From contig NZ_FNEA01000016.1 of the NCBI RefSeq assembly GCF_900100045.1, positions 1-64,000 on the forward strand: DNA of 64,000 nt. The letters are read 5' to 3'. A program made the translations under genes and the position numbers. The notes beneath the pieces are model-generated. The model was given only the letters and a program-made list of their open reading frames with translations, was not told the DNA's origin and made no database searches. Source of the DNA: Paracoccus denitrificans (GTDB taxonomy: Bacteria > Pseudomonadota > Alphaproteobacteria > Rhodobacterales > Rhodobacteraceae). Positions 28,323-38,703 of the stretch are shown one piece after another (position 1 is the stretch's first letter; every line of letters starts with the position of its first letter).

Positions 28323-29859
28323 GGGCGCACCTGTTCGGGGGCATAGAGGGTCAGGACACGGCGCTCGGCCGCGCCGACGGCGGCATGGCCCAGCCACGAG
28401 ATCAGCGTGACCAGCACCACCGAGGACCAGAGCATGTCGTAATCGGACACCGAGGCCGACAGCGCCATCAGCCCGCCGATGCCGCCGCCCGTCGCCAGCC
28501 ATTCGACCACCGTGACCGCCAGCACCGCTGCCGGCACGCTCATCCGGGCCGAGGCGAAAAGCGCGGGCAGCATCGCCGGGATGCGCACATGGATCATCTG
28601 TCGCCAGCGGCCGGCGGCATAGGTGCGAAAGACATCGAGGATCTGGCCCGGCGCCTGCCGCAGCCCGTGCTGGCAGGCGACGAAGGTCGGAAAGAACACC
28701 ATGACCGCGACCAGCACCACCACGCCCGCCGCGCCGCGCCCGACCAGCAGCACGATCAGCGGCGCCGTGGTCACGATGGGGATGGCCCGCAACGCGATGG
28801 CCAGCGGCGTGACCAGCGCCGAGAGTGCCGGCAGCAGCGCCAGCAGGACGGCAAGCCCGGCGCCCGCCGCCAGCCCCGCCGCATAGCCCGGCAGCACATG
28901 GGCGCCGGTCTGCGCCAGCGCGCCCGCAAGGGTCTGCCGGGCCTCGGCGGCATCCGGCGCCCAGATCAGCGCTGCCAGCACGTCGCCCGGCCGCTTGGCG
29001 AAGAACGGGCTGAGTCCCGCCAGCCGCATCCCTGCCCACCACGCGCCAAGGACGGTCGCGATCACCGCGAGCGCCGAAACCGGCGCCGCCCGGCGCGAAC
29101 GGCGCGCGGTGCCGGGCGGGGCCAGCAGGACGGGCGGCGTCTCGTCCAGAAAGCGATGGGCCAGGGCGCCGATCAGGGCATAGGCCGCGACCGGGACGGC
29201 GGCGGCCAGCGCGGCGATGCTCCAGAGCGCGGGCACGTCCAGCGCGCGGGTAAAGCGGATGGTCAGCACGCCCATGCCGCGCTCGGCCCCGGTGAATTCG
29301 CCGACCAGCGCCCCCAGGAAGGCTGCCGGGGCCGAGATCTGCAATCCCGCGACCAGATAGGGCAGCGCGGCGCGCAGCCGGACATGGCGCAACTCGGCCA
29401 TCCGGCCCCGGCCATAGACGTGGATCAGGTCCAGCCATGCGGCGGGAACGGCGCGCAGGCCGGCAAGCAGCGGGATCAGCGTGGTGTAATAGACCGCCAG
29501 CGCCGCCAGCGCGATCTGCGGGCCGTCGCCCGGTCCCATCATCACCCGCAGGATCGGCCCCGTCGCGACCAGCGGCAGGCAAAAGACCACCAGCGCCAGC
29601 CCCGAGACCAGCCCGGTCAGTCGCGGCCAGAGCAGCGCCAGGCCGGCCAGCGCCACGGCGGCCAGGTTGCCCAGCACGAAACCCGCCGCCGCATTGCCGC
29701 CGGTCACGGCCAGCGCGCGGGACAGCAGGCCGGCATGGGCGGCGGTCCATTGCGCGACCTCGGCGGGACCGGCGATCAGGTGGCGGCCCGACAGGGCAAG
29801 CGCCGATGCCTGCCAAAAGGCCAGCAGCAGGATCAGCCCGGCCAGCCCATTCCTCATGG

Positions 29860-29863
<4 letters not shown>
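28319..29863 (-). CDS. ABC transporter permease, fused two-domain (BPD_transp_1 x2)
   Basis: A 514-residue inner-membrane protein containing two binding-protein-dependent permease domains in one chain. The first (about 1-245) has its coupling loop around YGRGRMAELRHVRLRAALPYL; the second (about 265-510) around YAAGRWRQMIHVRIPAMLPALF. Both have the EAA-type loop that contacts the ATPase. NMT1/SsuC-type importers normally use two copies of a single-domain permease; fused pairs are known in ThiP and AfuB-type systems. The start at 29863 overlaps the ATPase stop by four bases. The linker between halves is Arg/Pro-rich. Confidence 0.85.
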
Positions 29864-30625
<762 letters not shown>

Positions 30626-30633
<8 letters not shown>

Positions 30634-31621
30634 GGACCGCCTCCAGGATCGAGCGGTCCCAAAGCGCGGGCGTCACCTCGCGGCCCAGCAGGGCCAGGGT
30701 GCGGATATTGGCCTCGACGGCCTCGTCGCTCCACCAGCCGAAACCGTGCCGCTCGGTCAGGTCCGAAAACATCAGCGGCAATTGCCGGCGCGCCTGCAAT
30801 TTCTGCGTGGGCAGGTCCAGCCCGGCATCGGGGAACATGGCGACGGTCAGCTCGGCCGCCGCATCGCTGTCGGCGCGGCAGGTCTCCCACCCCCGCGCCT
30901 CGCCGGCCATCAGCGCCACCAGCGCGTCGCGGCGGCGGGCGAGGCTGTCCTCGGTCGCGATATAGGTCTGGGAATGCAGGGCATAGCCGTGATCGGCCAT
31001 CAGCATGGTCCGGGCCTCGATGCCCTGGATCGCCATGGCGACCGGCAGGTCGGTTTCCCAGCAGAGCAGGCAGTCCACCTCGGCCGCGACCAGAGGCTGG
31101 GCCGTGTATTGCGTCGGCACGATGCGGATCGCGTCGAAATCCACCCCGTTCAGCCGGCACAGCGCCTGAAGCACGGGCGTGTTGGCGATGGCCATGCCGA
31201 TGCTTTTCCCCGGCAGGTCGGCGGGCGTTTCCACCGGATTGCCCGGCAGCGAGGCGATGGCGAAGGGGTTCTTCTGCATGGCGACTCCGATGATCCTGAA
31301 CGGTGCCCCCTGCGCCACCGCCGCCGCGGCATAATCGGCTGCCGAGATGCCGACCAGCGCCGTGCCCGCCACGACCGGCGGCTCGACCGGCGCGTTCGGG
31401 CCGCCCTGCAACAGCGAGACATCCAGCCCCGCCTCGCGCCACCAGCCGTTTTGCAGCGCGATGTAGCTGCCGGCGAACTGCACCGAATGCAGCCAGGAAA
31501 GCTGAAGCGCGACGGCCTCTTGCGCCCGGGCCGCGTGCGGCGACAGGCCGGACAGGCCAAGCGCCAGCCCTGCCGTCCCGCCCTGCAAGAGCCGGCGCCG
31601 TGTCAGCGGGGAATGGGTCAT
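30626..31621 (-). CDS. ABC substrate-binding protein, NMT1/THI5-like, Tat-type signal
   Basis: A 331-residue periplasmic binding protein. The N-terminus MTHSPLTRRRLLQGGTAGLA with a hydrophobic stretch ending AARAQ is a twin-arginine (Tat) type signal. The mature part matches NMT1/THI5-like proteins: LSWLHSVQFAGSYIALQNGWW, VGISAADYAAAAVAQG, KNPFAIASL and ADLPGKSIGM. Family ligands include pyrimidine precursors, riboflavin, sulfonates and amidines; nothing here fixes the ligand. ATG 31621 has GGAGGTCCCCCG just upstream. Folding before export, as Tat implies, is unusual for such proteins, though Sec export remains possible. Confidence 0.84.
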
Positions 31622-31640
31622 CGGGGGACCTCCGTTCGGG

Positions 31641-33218
31641 TCATCCTGGGGCCGGAAAGGAACGGGCTTGCCCGGCCGGGCGTTCCCTCGGCCCTGGTCC
31701 ATCCGGCGCGGCAAAGCCTTGCAGGATCAGGTCGCGCATCCGGTCCATCGGGATCGCGGCGCTGTCCGTCCCGGGGATCAGGCCGGGCGTGAACCCCCAT
31801 TCGGCGCTGCGTCGCACCAACGCCTCGGGTCCGATCACATGCATGGGCACGTCGCGCCCGCCGTCGGGTGCGATGCCTTGCGCGGCCTGATGATCGCCCA
31901 GCACCAGGATCAGCGGCGCCTCATCCGCGTGGCGCAGCGCATAGCCCGCCACGGTCTGCAAGGCATAGTCGATGGCGTCGCGATAGTGGCGGCGGATGTT
32001 TTCGCGGTCGCGCCAGACCTCTTGCGGGCTTTCCCCCGCGACGGCCATGGCGGCGAAGGCGGAACCGTCCCCGACCTCGTCCCAGCCGATCAGCCGCGGC
32101 ACCGGCACCCAGGGCGCGTGGGACGAGATCAGCGCGACCTGCGCGAAAAGCGGTGCGCCGCCCTGTTGCCGCAGCAGCCGGTCGGCGGCCGCCAGCGTGA
32201 ACTGGTCGGGCATGGTGACCCAGTTGAAGGGCAGCCCGCGATAGCCCAGGTCCGCCGCCGCCAAGATGCGGTCGAAGCCCATATGCGCGGCCTCGGGCCA
32301 GGGCCGGGTGATGGCCGGCATGACGGCGGCGGTGCGAAAGCCGGCGCGCTGCGCGTGATGGAACAGCCCCTGCCGCCCGCTGGCCAGCACTGCCCGATAA
32401 TGCGCCTGGTCGCCGACCCACAGGCCCGAGGCGAAGCTGGCATGGGCAAGCCAGCTTTGCCCGCCCTGCGTGGGCGAGACGAGAAACCCCGAGCGCATGG
32501 CAAGGCCGGCCCGTTCCAGGTCCGCCTCGGCCCGGCGCAGGGTGGCAAGGTGCGCCTGGGCATGGAAGGGCGTCTGGAAACTGGCGCGGCCGTAGCTTTC
32601 CACGAAGATCACCAGCACGTCGCGGTCGATAGCGCCCAGCAGGTCCTGCCGTCCCGCCATCGGATCCGACGCGGCCGCCGCCCGGACGTCGCGCAGCGCG
32701 GCAAAGGTTTCGGCGGCCAGCCCGGCGCGATCCTGGGCATAGCGCGCATTCTCGGGCCTTGGCGACATGATCGGCAGCAGGACCAGCCCCAGTGCCGCGG
32801 CAAGGGCGATGCGCGCGCGCCGCCCCGTGGCCGGGCGGCTCCACAGTCCCGTCGCCCACCACAGCGCCCCGGCGATGCCCAGCAGGGCGATGCCGGCGGC
32901 AAGGACGGCGCCGAAAGCCGCAAGCGTCCCGAAACTGCCGGCCAGCAGCCGCACCGCCGCATCCAGAAGCGGCAGGTCCGCCGCGATGTTGAAGGGCCGT
33001 CCCAGCGCCGGGATCATGGCCAGATCGGCGATCTTCTGCACCGCCAGCAGCGCCAGCGCAGCCGTTGCCGCCAGCCGCGCCATGCCGCCGCCCAGGATCA
33101 GGACAAGCAGCAGCGCCGGCAACTCCGGTGTCGCGCGCATCGGGGCGCCGGGCAGCATCAGCGCCAGCTGGATCGCCAGCGCCGAGCCCAGAAGCGGCAG
33201 CGTCCGGCGCATCGTCAT
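31641..33218 (-). CDS. Membrane-anchored sulfatase/phosphotransferase (LtaS/MdoB-like)
   Basis: A 525-residue protein. About four membrane helices fill residues 1-165, and a periplasmic alkaline-phosphatase-fold domain follows. Key sites are VLVIFVESYGRASFQTPF (metal-binding Glu, candidate Ser nucleophile) and VLGDHQAAQGI (metal-binding Asp-His). The layout matches phosphoglycerol or phosphoethanolamine transferases that use phospholipid head groups, and also membrane sulfatases. Its start overlaps the CDP-alcohol phosphatidyltransferase stop by four bases, and the two may make and then transfer a head group. It ends 19 bp before the binding-protein gene. Confidence 0.78.
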   Translation of the reverse strand: MTMRRTLPLLGSALAIQLALMLPGAPMRATPELPALLLVLILGGGMARLAATAALALLAVQKIADLAMIPALGRPFNIAADLPLLDAAVRLLAGSFGTLAAFGAVLAAGIALLGIAGALWWATGLWSRPATGRRARIALAAALGLVLLPIMSPRPENARYAQDRAGLAAETFAALRDVRAAAASDPMAGRQDLLGAIDRDVLVIFVESYGRASFQTPFHAQAHLATLRRAEADLERAGLAMRSGFLVSPTQGGQSWLAHASFASGLWVGDQAHYRAVLASGRQGLFHHAQRAGFRTAAVMPAITRPWPEAAHMGFDRILAAADLGYRGLPFNWVTMPDQFTLAAADRLLRQQGGAPLFAQVALISSHAPWVPVPRLIGWDEVGDGSAFAAMAVAGESPQEVWRDRENIRRHYRDAIDYALQTVAGYALRHADEAPLILVLGDHQAAQGIAPDGGRDVPMHVIGPEALVRRSAEWGFTPGLIPGTDSAAIPMDRMRDLILQGFAAPDGPGPRERPAGQARSFPAPG

Positions 33219-33952
33219 GGCCGGTGCCGCCACAGCCAGCGGATGTCGAGTGCGAAGGACAGCGCCAGCGCCGCCGTGGCGAGCCAGGCCAGGAACCCGG
33301 CCTGCGCATGGCTGGGCAGCGGCGTTTGCAGCAGGAGCAGCGTGGCGAGTTGCAGCACGCAGATCGCCTTGCGCCGCAGGCGCTGCGGCAGATCGGCCCG
33401 CAGCCAGGGCAGGGCGGTGCCGGCGGCGACGAAGCCGTAGCGCAACACCCCCAGCAGCAGCACCTCCGGTCCCAGCGTGGTGCCCAGCCAGGTATGCAGC
33501 GCCAGGGTCAGGGCGAAGGCCGCGTCGACCTCCATGTCGAAACGCGCCCCGAAGCCCGAGACGAGGCCCGACCGCCGCGCCAGCCAGCCGTCCACCCCGT
33601 CGAGCGCCAGCGCCACCAGCCCGGCCATCGCGACGGCCCATCCCGCCGCCGCGCCATCCGCAAGCGGCGCCAGCAGGGCGCAGGTGACGGCCGCGCGCAG
33701 CAGCGTCACCGCATTGCAACCGCCGATCCGGTCATGCGGATAGCTGCGCCGCATCTGCGCCAGGATCATGGCGCAGCAGGCCAGGTAAAGCGCGCTGGCG
33801 GCAAGCCATCCTCCCGCCGTGCCGCCCATTCCGGCCAGGCGCAGCGCCTGCATCGACAGGACGCCCATCGCGGCGCTGGCGGCAACCTGCGCCGGTATTC
33901 CAGCCGCCGGACGAGGGGGCTGCGCAAGCGGGCCATGATCGGGGTCGGGCAT
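33215..33952 (-). CDS. CDP-alcohol phosphatidyltransferase-family protein
   Basis: A 245-residue inner-membrane enzyme with about six helices. The catalytic motif is complete: D-GV-DG-WL-AR, eight residues, G-ARF-D-MEV-D (about residues 118-141), matching D-x2-DG-x2-AR-x8-9-G-x3-D-x3-D. Such enzymes move a CDP-linked phosphatidyl or phosphoalcohol group onto an alcohol; the acceptor cannot be told. It is the first gene of the operon. A 104-bp gap separates it from divergent cytochrome b561 and must contain both promoters. Confidence 0.85.
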   Translation of the reverse strand: MPDPDHGPLAQPPRPAAGIPAQVAASAAMGVLSMQALRLAGMGGTAGGWLAASALYLACCAMILAQMRRSYPHDRIGGCNAVTLLRAAVTCALLAPLADGAAAGWAVAMAGLVALALDGVDGWLARRSGLVSGFGARFDMEVDAAFALTLALHTWLGTTLGPEVLLLGVLRYGFVAAGTALPWLRADLPQRLRRKAICVLQLATLLLLQTPLPSHAQAGFLAWLATAALALSFALDIRWLWRHRP

Positions 33953-34056
33953 GGGAAAATGCTACGCCAAGCCTCGCCCCCGTCAAGCGTCATGTCCGCG
34001 CCATTGCTTTGCGCGGGGCGGGGTTTTGCGATAGGATGGCGGAAAGGAGCCAGCCG

Positions 34057-34605
34057 ATGACCGAGCATTCATCCGGTTACCGAACGCCCGCCCGCCTGTT
34101 TCACTGGATCGTCGCGCTTGCCGTGCTGCTGATGATCCCGGCGGGGCTGACCATGACGCGCGAGGGGCTGGACCGGGGCTTGCAGGACGTGCTGTTCATC
34201 TTTCACAAGAATACCGGCACGCTGCTGATCCCGGTGATCCTGGCGCGGATCGTCTATCGCCGGCTGCATCCGCCGCCGCCCTTGCCGGCCTCGGTGCCCG
34301 GCTGGCAGCAGAGGCTGGCCGCGGCCTCGCATCTGGCGCTTTACGCCTTGCTGGTGATCATGCCGCTGAGCGGTTTCGTGCGGGTGCGGGCGGGCGGCTT
34401 TCCCATCGAATTGCTCGACGCGATGGGCGCCGGCCCCTGGCTGCCGAAATCCGAAGCCTTGGCCGGTGCCGCGCAGGGGCTGCATTTTCTGGCGGCCATG
34501 CTGCTGATCGCGCTGCTGGCGCTGCATGTCTCTGCCGCGCTGCATCACGCGCTGCTGCGCCGCGACGGAGTCTGGCAGCGCATGTGGCCGCCCACCGGAG
34601 GGTGA
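34057..34605 (+). CDS. Cytochrome b561 (di-haem membrane protein)
   Basis: A 182-residue membrane protein with four helices. Candidate haem-ligand histidines are in ARLFHWIVAL, FIFHKNTGTLL, AASHLALYAL and LHFLAAMLLIALLALHVSAALHH, spaced as in bacterial CybB. It probably moves electrons between ubiquinol and an acceptor such as superoxide or a periplasmic protein. ATG 34057 follows AAAGGAG at good distance; an earlier in-frame start at 34009 is not needed. Confidence 0.88.
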   Translation: MTEHSSGYRTPARLFHWIVALAVLLMIPAGLTMTREGLDRGLQDVLFIFHKNTGTLLIPVILARIVYRRLHPPPPLPASVPGWQQRLAAASHLALYALLVIMPLSGFVRVRAGGFPIELLDAMGAGPWLPKSEALAGAAQGLHFLAAMLLIALLALHVSAALHHALLRRDGVWQRMWPPTGG

Positions 34606-34708
34606 CGCCCGGCCGGCGGCGGCCGGGTGGCCGAGCCGTGGCGCGTTCTGTCCCCATGCCGGCGGCCATGTCAGGCGCTGCCCCAGCGATGCCCGAACCT
34701 TGCCCGGT

Positions 34709-35614
34709 CTACCCTGCCGGGGCGGCCGTCATCTTTGCGACCTCGATGAAATCGCGGATCTGCCGCGATCGGTTCGACCTTTTCCACGCCAGAACCGTGC
34801 AGCTGCGAAAGGCCGGATGCGTGATCTGCCGGACCTCGACGTTGCGGCCCAGAAACCCGATCAGGCTTTCGGGATATATCGTGACCCCCAGTCCCGCCGC
34901 GACCAGGCCGATCAGCGCGAGCGTGTTCGAAGCCTCCAGCGTGACGTCAAGCGCCACCCCCTCGGCGCTGAACAGGCTGTCCAGCCGCCAGCGGTATTCG
35001 TCCCATTCCGACGTGTCGCCCAGGATCAGGTTTTGCCCGGCCAGATCAGCCGGGGTCAGGACCGGGACCCGCTGCAGCGCATGGCCGCGCGGCGTCACGA
35101 CGTAAAGCGGATCGTCCGACAGCGGCAGCGTGTGGTAGTCGGCGTGATCGAAGGGGCCGATCATGTAGCCCGCGTCGATTTCGTCATGGGCCAGCGCGAT
35201 CTTCTGGCCCTGGGTGCGGATATAGCGGATCTTCAGGTCGACATGCGGATGAAGCTGCCGAAAGCGCGCGACCGCCGAAGGCATCAGCTCGGTCGCCGCG
35301 AAGGCCATGTAGCCGATGGTCAGCGCGCCCAGCTTTCCATCCGCGACGCGGCGCGCCAGCCGCACCGACGCTTCGTATCGGCGCAGCAGATGGGCGTTCT
35401 CCTCATAGAAGCTGCGGCCGGCCTGGGTCAGCGAGACCGCGCGGGTCGTGCGCTCCAGCAGGCGGAATCCCAGGCTGGCCTCCAGCTTCTGGATTCGCCG
35501 GCTGAGCGCTGATTGATCCAAGTTCAGCCGCTCGGCCGTTCGGCGAAAGCTCAGTTCCTCGGCAAGCGTGACGAAGGAATGGACATTCTCGATGCCGGTA
35601 AGATCACGCGTCAA
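34709..35614 (-). CDS. LysR-family regulator of the hydantoin/creatinine operon
   Basis: A 301-residue LysR protein. The HTH is EELSFRRTAERLNLDQSALSRRIQKLE; the effector domain starts GALTIGYMAFAATELMPSAV. The 'RLNLDQSALSRRI' type HTH resembles CatR/BenM-like regulators. It faces the amidase-HyuA-HyuB-permease operon across 185 bp, where a T-N11-A box sits 18 bp from its own start; it likely activates the operon in response to the substrate and represses itself. Confidence 0.88.
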   Translation of the reverse strand: MTRDLTGIENVHSFVTLAEELSFRRTAERLNLDQSALSRRIQKLEASLGFRLLERTTRAVSLTQAGRSFYEENAHLLRRYEASVRLARRVADGKLGALTIGYMAFAATELMPSAVARFRQLHPHVDLKIRYIRTQGQKIALAHDEIDAGYMIGPFDHADYHTLPLSDDPLYVVTPRGHALQRVPVLTPADLAGQNLILGDTSEWDEYRWRLDSLFSAEGVALDVTLEASNTLALIGLVAAGLGVTIYPESLIGFLGRNVEVRQITHPAFRSCTVLAWKRSNRSRQIRDFIEVAKMTAAPAG

Positions 35615-35631
35615 GGGGGCGGTCCTGATTG

Positions 35632-35646
35632 ATGCAAATGCTGCAT
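35632..35646. promoter_or_regulatory. LysR-type operator candidate (T-N11-A)
   Basis: ATGCAAATGCTGCAT is a perfect inverted repeat (ATGCA-N5-TGCAT) that also fits T-N11-A. It lies just upstream of the LysR gene and 154 bp before the amidase start, in the only AT-richer stretch of this divergent gap. Confidence 0.55.
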
Positions 35647-35799
35647 GAACAATTGCTGTTATACCAATTCACTGCTGTCAAGCAAAAGCGGAACATGCCT
35701 TTCAGAGCGGCAGATCATCACTTTCCAGATGGTTGCCAACGGCTCGGCCATTCAGGGGCGGCTGAAGCCCCTGCATCAATGATACGAGGAAGCACGAGA

Positions 35800-36522
35800 A
35801 TGAGCGAAGTTGACACCAAGGAACTGGACCGCCTGCTGCAAGAGGCCTTCGACACCGCGACGCGGCTTTACCAGGAGCGCGGTTTTCAGCGCCGCGTAGG
35901 CTTTGGCAAGCGCCCGGCCCTGGTCAGTGTCGATCTGGCGAATGCCTGGACCCGTCCCGGCAACCCCTTTACCTGCGATCAGGAAAAGATGGACGGCGAG
36001 ATCATCCCCGGCATGCAGAAGCTGTTGACGGCCTTTCGTGCCGCCGGCCTGCCGGTGGTCCATGTCACCACCGCCTACGAGATCACCGACCGCAGCGCCG
36101 ATTTCACCGATATGGGCCTGTGGCACAACAAGATCCCGGTCGACGTGGTGGATCTCAAGGACAAGGAGCTTTGGGCCATCGACAGCCGCATCGCCCCGGT
36201 CGAGGGCGAATACACGCTGCTGAAGAAGCGCGCCTCGTCCTTTCACGGCACCGAGCTGGCCGGCATCCTGCGGGCGAACAACGTGGACACGATCCTGGTG
36301 ACCGGCGTCACCGCCTGTGCCTGCGTGCGCCAGACCATCTGCGACGGCATCGCGGACGGTTTCCGCACCATCGCGGTCCGGGAATGCATCGGCGACCGCG
36401 TGCCGGGCGCCGTGGCCTGGAACCTCTTCGACATCGACGCGAAGTTCGGCGACGTGCACAGTGTCGACGAATGCGTCGCCTATATCGATGGCCTTGCGGC
36501 GCAGCGGATCGCCGCCGAGTAA
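35800..36522 (+). CDS. N-carbamoylsarcosine amidase-like isochorismatase-family hydrolase
   Basis: A 240-residue cysteine hydrolase. The triad is visible as Asp45 (VSVDLANAW), Lys143 (LLKKRASSFHGTEL) and Cys175 (VTGVTACACVRQT), and the spacing and 'KR.S.F.GT' form match N-carbamoylsarcosine amidohydrolase, which yields sarcosine, CO2 and ammonia. A cis-peptide GVTACAC oxyanion loop is present. ATG 35800 follows GAGGAAGCACGAGA; an earlier frame start would run through the operator. Adjacent HyuA/HyuB would provide N-carbamoyl compounds by opening a hydantoin ring, so the set fits creatinine degradation through N-methylhydantoin. Confidence 0.85.
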   Translation: MSEVDTKELDRLLQEAFDTATRLYQERGFQRRVGFGKRPALVSVDLANAWTRPGNPFTCDQEKMDGEIIPGMQKLLTAFRAAGLPVVHVTTAYEITDRSADFTDMGLWHNKIPVDVVDLKDKELWAIDSRIAPVEGEYTLLKKRASSFHGTELAGILRANNVDTILVTGVTACACVRQTICDGIADGFRTIAVRECIGDRVPGAVAWNLFDIDAKFGDVHSVDECVAYIDGLAAQRIAAE

Positions 36523-36612
36523 GGCAGCATCGCCCTGCCCGACGCGCTTGGGCGGGGCTTTCCAATCGAGCGGCAGCCCGGGGATGCGGCCGCCAGCAAC
36601 AGGAGAGACGGC

Positions 36613-38691
36613 ATGGCCAGAATAGGCGTCGATGTGGGCGGGACGAACACCGATCTCGTTCTCGAATGCGGCCAAGGGGTGTTCTATCACAAGGTTCCGA
36701 CCACGCTGAAGAACCAGTCGATCGGCGTGGTCGAGGGGGTCAGGGGCATTTGCCGCAAGGCGGGGATCGACCCTGCGGAGGTCGAGATGATCGTCCACGG
36801 CACCACCACGGCAACGAATATCACCATCGAGCACAACGGCTCGGAATGCGGGATGATCACCACCCATGGCTTCCGCGACATCCTGCATATCGGCCGCCAC
36901 AAGCGGCCCTGCAATTTCTCGCTGCATTTCGACGTGCCCTGGCAGAGCCAGCCGCTGGTCAAGCGCCGCAATCGCATCGCCGTGCGCGAACGCATCCTGC
37001 CGCCCACGGGCGAGATCGCCGAGCCGCTGGACGAGCAGGCGGTGCGCGATGCCTGCGCGCTGTTTCGCAAGCGCGGCATCGGCTCGGTCGTGATCGGCTT
37101 CATGTTCGCCTTCCTGAACGACGCGCATGAGCGCCGCGCCAAGGAGATCGTGCTGGAGGAGATGCCCGACGCCTATGTCACGCTGTCCTCGGAAGTGGCG
37201 AACGTGATGCGGGAATACGAGCGTTTCTCGACCGCGGCGATGAACTCCTATGTCGGCCCCAAGACCGCCCGTTACCTGCGCGACCTGGATGCCCGGCTGC
37301 GCGAGGCCGGCGTGACCTCCAAGCTGCGCATCATGCAGTCGAACGGCGGCGTCTCGACCGTGGACGCCTGTGCCCGGCGCCCCATCCGCATCCTGATGTC
37401 CGGCCCGGCGGGCGGGGTGATCGGCGGCGCGTCCGAGGGCGAGATGGCCGGCACGCCCAACATCATCACCGTCGATATCGGCGGCACCTCGGCCGATGTC
37501 TCGACCATTCCCGGCGGCGCGGTCAAGATCATGAACCCGCGCGACACCTATGTCTCGGGCCATCCGGTGCTGACGCCGATGATCGACCTGGTGACCATCG
37601 GCGCGGGCGGCGGCTCGGTCGCCCATATCGACGAGGCGGGCGCCTTCCATGTCGGCCCGCGCTCGGCGGGGTCCGAGCCGGGGCCGGCCTGCTATGGCCG
37701 CGGCGGCACCGAACCCACGGTGACCGATGCCCAGATCGTGCTGGGCCGGCTGGATCCCGACATGGCGCTGGGCGGGGATCTTAAGCTGGACCCGGCCCTG
37801 TCCTTCAAGGCGGTCGAGGAAAGGATCGCCAGGCCCCTGGGCATGAGCGTCAAGGACGCGGCGCTGGGGATCATCAGGATCGTCAACAACAACATGGCTC
37901 TGGCGATCCGCTCGAACTCGGTCGCGCGTGGCATCGACCCGCGCGAATTCTCGATCATGCCCTTCGGCGGCGCGGGCCCCTTGCATGGCGTGGCGCTGGC
38001 CGAGGCCATGTCGGCCCGCGACGTGATCGTCCCGGTCGCGCCGGGGATCACCGCCGCCGTGGGCCTGCTCAAGACCGACCTGCAATACGAGCATACCGAA
38101 GCGGTGATCGTCGAGCTGATGAAGGCCGGCCCGGCGGAGTTCCAGCGCATCAACACCGCCGTTGCGAACCTGCGCGCCGCGGTGCAGGCGGAACTGGACG
38201 GCGACGGCATCCCGCGCGCGCAGCAGGAGATCACCGTGCTGGCCGAATGCCGCTATCACGGGCAGGGGTTCGAGCTGCGGGCGACCATGCCCGAGGGGCC
38301 GGTCGGCGCCGAGAACCGCCATGTCATCACCGACAGCTTCCACGACCAGCACCAGCAGGACTACGGCTACAGCTATCGCGATGCCGAGGTGGAGCTGATC
38401 ACCCTGCGCGCCATCGGCTCGGCCTCGGTGCCGCGCATCGAGATCCCGAAGATCGCGCCCACAGATGGTTCGAGCATCGACCGGGCGCTGATGTTCGTGC
38501 GGCCGACGACCTTCGACGACGGGCGCACGCTGGAAACCCCGCGCTACGACCGCGGCCGGCTGATGGCCGGCGACCAGGTGCCCGGCCCGGCGATCCTGCA
38601 CCAGCACAATGCGACCACTCTGGTCCCGCCCGGCTATGTCGCCGAGACGCTGGACTACGGCAACACCCGCATCCGTCCCATCGGCGCCTGA
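36613..38691 (+). CDS. hyuA: N-methylhydantoinase/5-oxoprolinase-type subunit A (HyuA)
   Basis: A 692-residue ATP-dependent hydantoinase subunit. It starts MARIGVDVGGTNTDLVLECG, the actin-fold phosphate-1 loop, followed by VHGTTTATNITIEHNG, SGPAGGVIGG, TVDIGGTSADVS (phosphate-2) and the Gly-rich PFGGAGPLHGVALAE. This is the HyuA/OplaH-type fold that phosphorylates or activates a ring amide for hydrolysis with HyuB. It follows the amidase by 90 bp. Acetone carboxylase beta subunits share the fold; the neighbouring N-carbamoylsarcosine amidase and NCS1 permease favour hydantoin chemistry. Confidence 0.88.
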   Translation: MARIGVDVGGTNTDLVLECGQGVFYHKVPTTLKNQSIGVVEGVRGICRKAGIDPAEVEMIVHGTTTATNITIEHNGSECGMITTHGFRDILHIGRHKRPCNFSLHFDVPWQSQPLVKRRNRIAVRERILPPTGEIAEPLDEQAVRDACALFRKRGIGSVVIGFMFAFLNDAHERRAKEIVLEEMPDAYVTLSSEVANVMREYERFSTAAMNSYVGPKTARYLRDLDARLREAGVTSKLRIMQSNGGVSTVDACARRPIRILMSGPAGGVIGGASEGEMAGTPNIITVDIGGTSADVSTIPGGAVKIMNPRDTYVSGHPVLTPMIDLVTIGAGGGSVAHIDEAGAFHVGPRSAGSEPGPACYGRGGTEPTVTDAQIVLGRLDPDMALGGDLKLDPALSFKAVEERIARPLGMSVKDAALGIIRIVNNNMALAIRSNSVARGIDPREFSIMPFGGAGPLHGVALAEAMSARDVIVPVAPGITAAVGLLKTDLQYEHTEAVIVELMKAGPAEFQRINTAVANLRAAVQAELDGDGIPRAQQEITVLAECRYHGQGFELRATMPEGPVGAENRHVITDSFHDQHQQDYGYSYRDAEVELITLRAIGSASVPRIEIPKIAPTDGSSIDRALMFVRPTTFDDGRTLETPRYDRGRLMAGDQVPGPAILHQHNATTLVPPGYVAETLDYGNTRIRPIGA

Positions 38692-38703
38692 AAGGGGATG
38701 ACC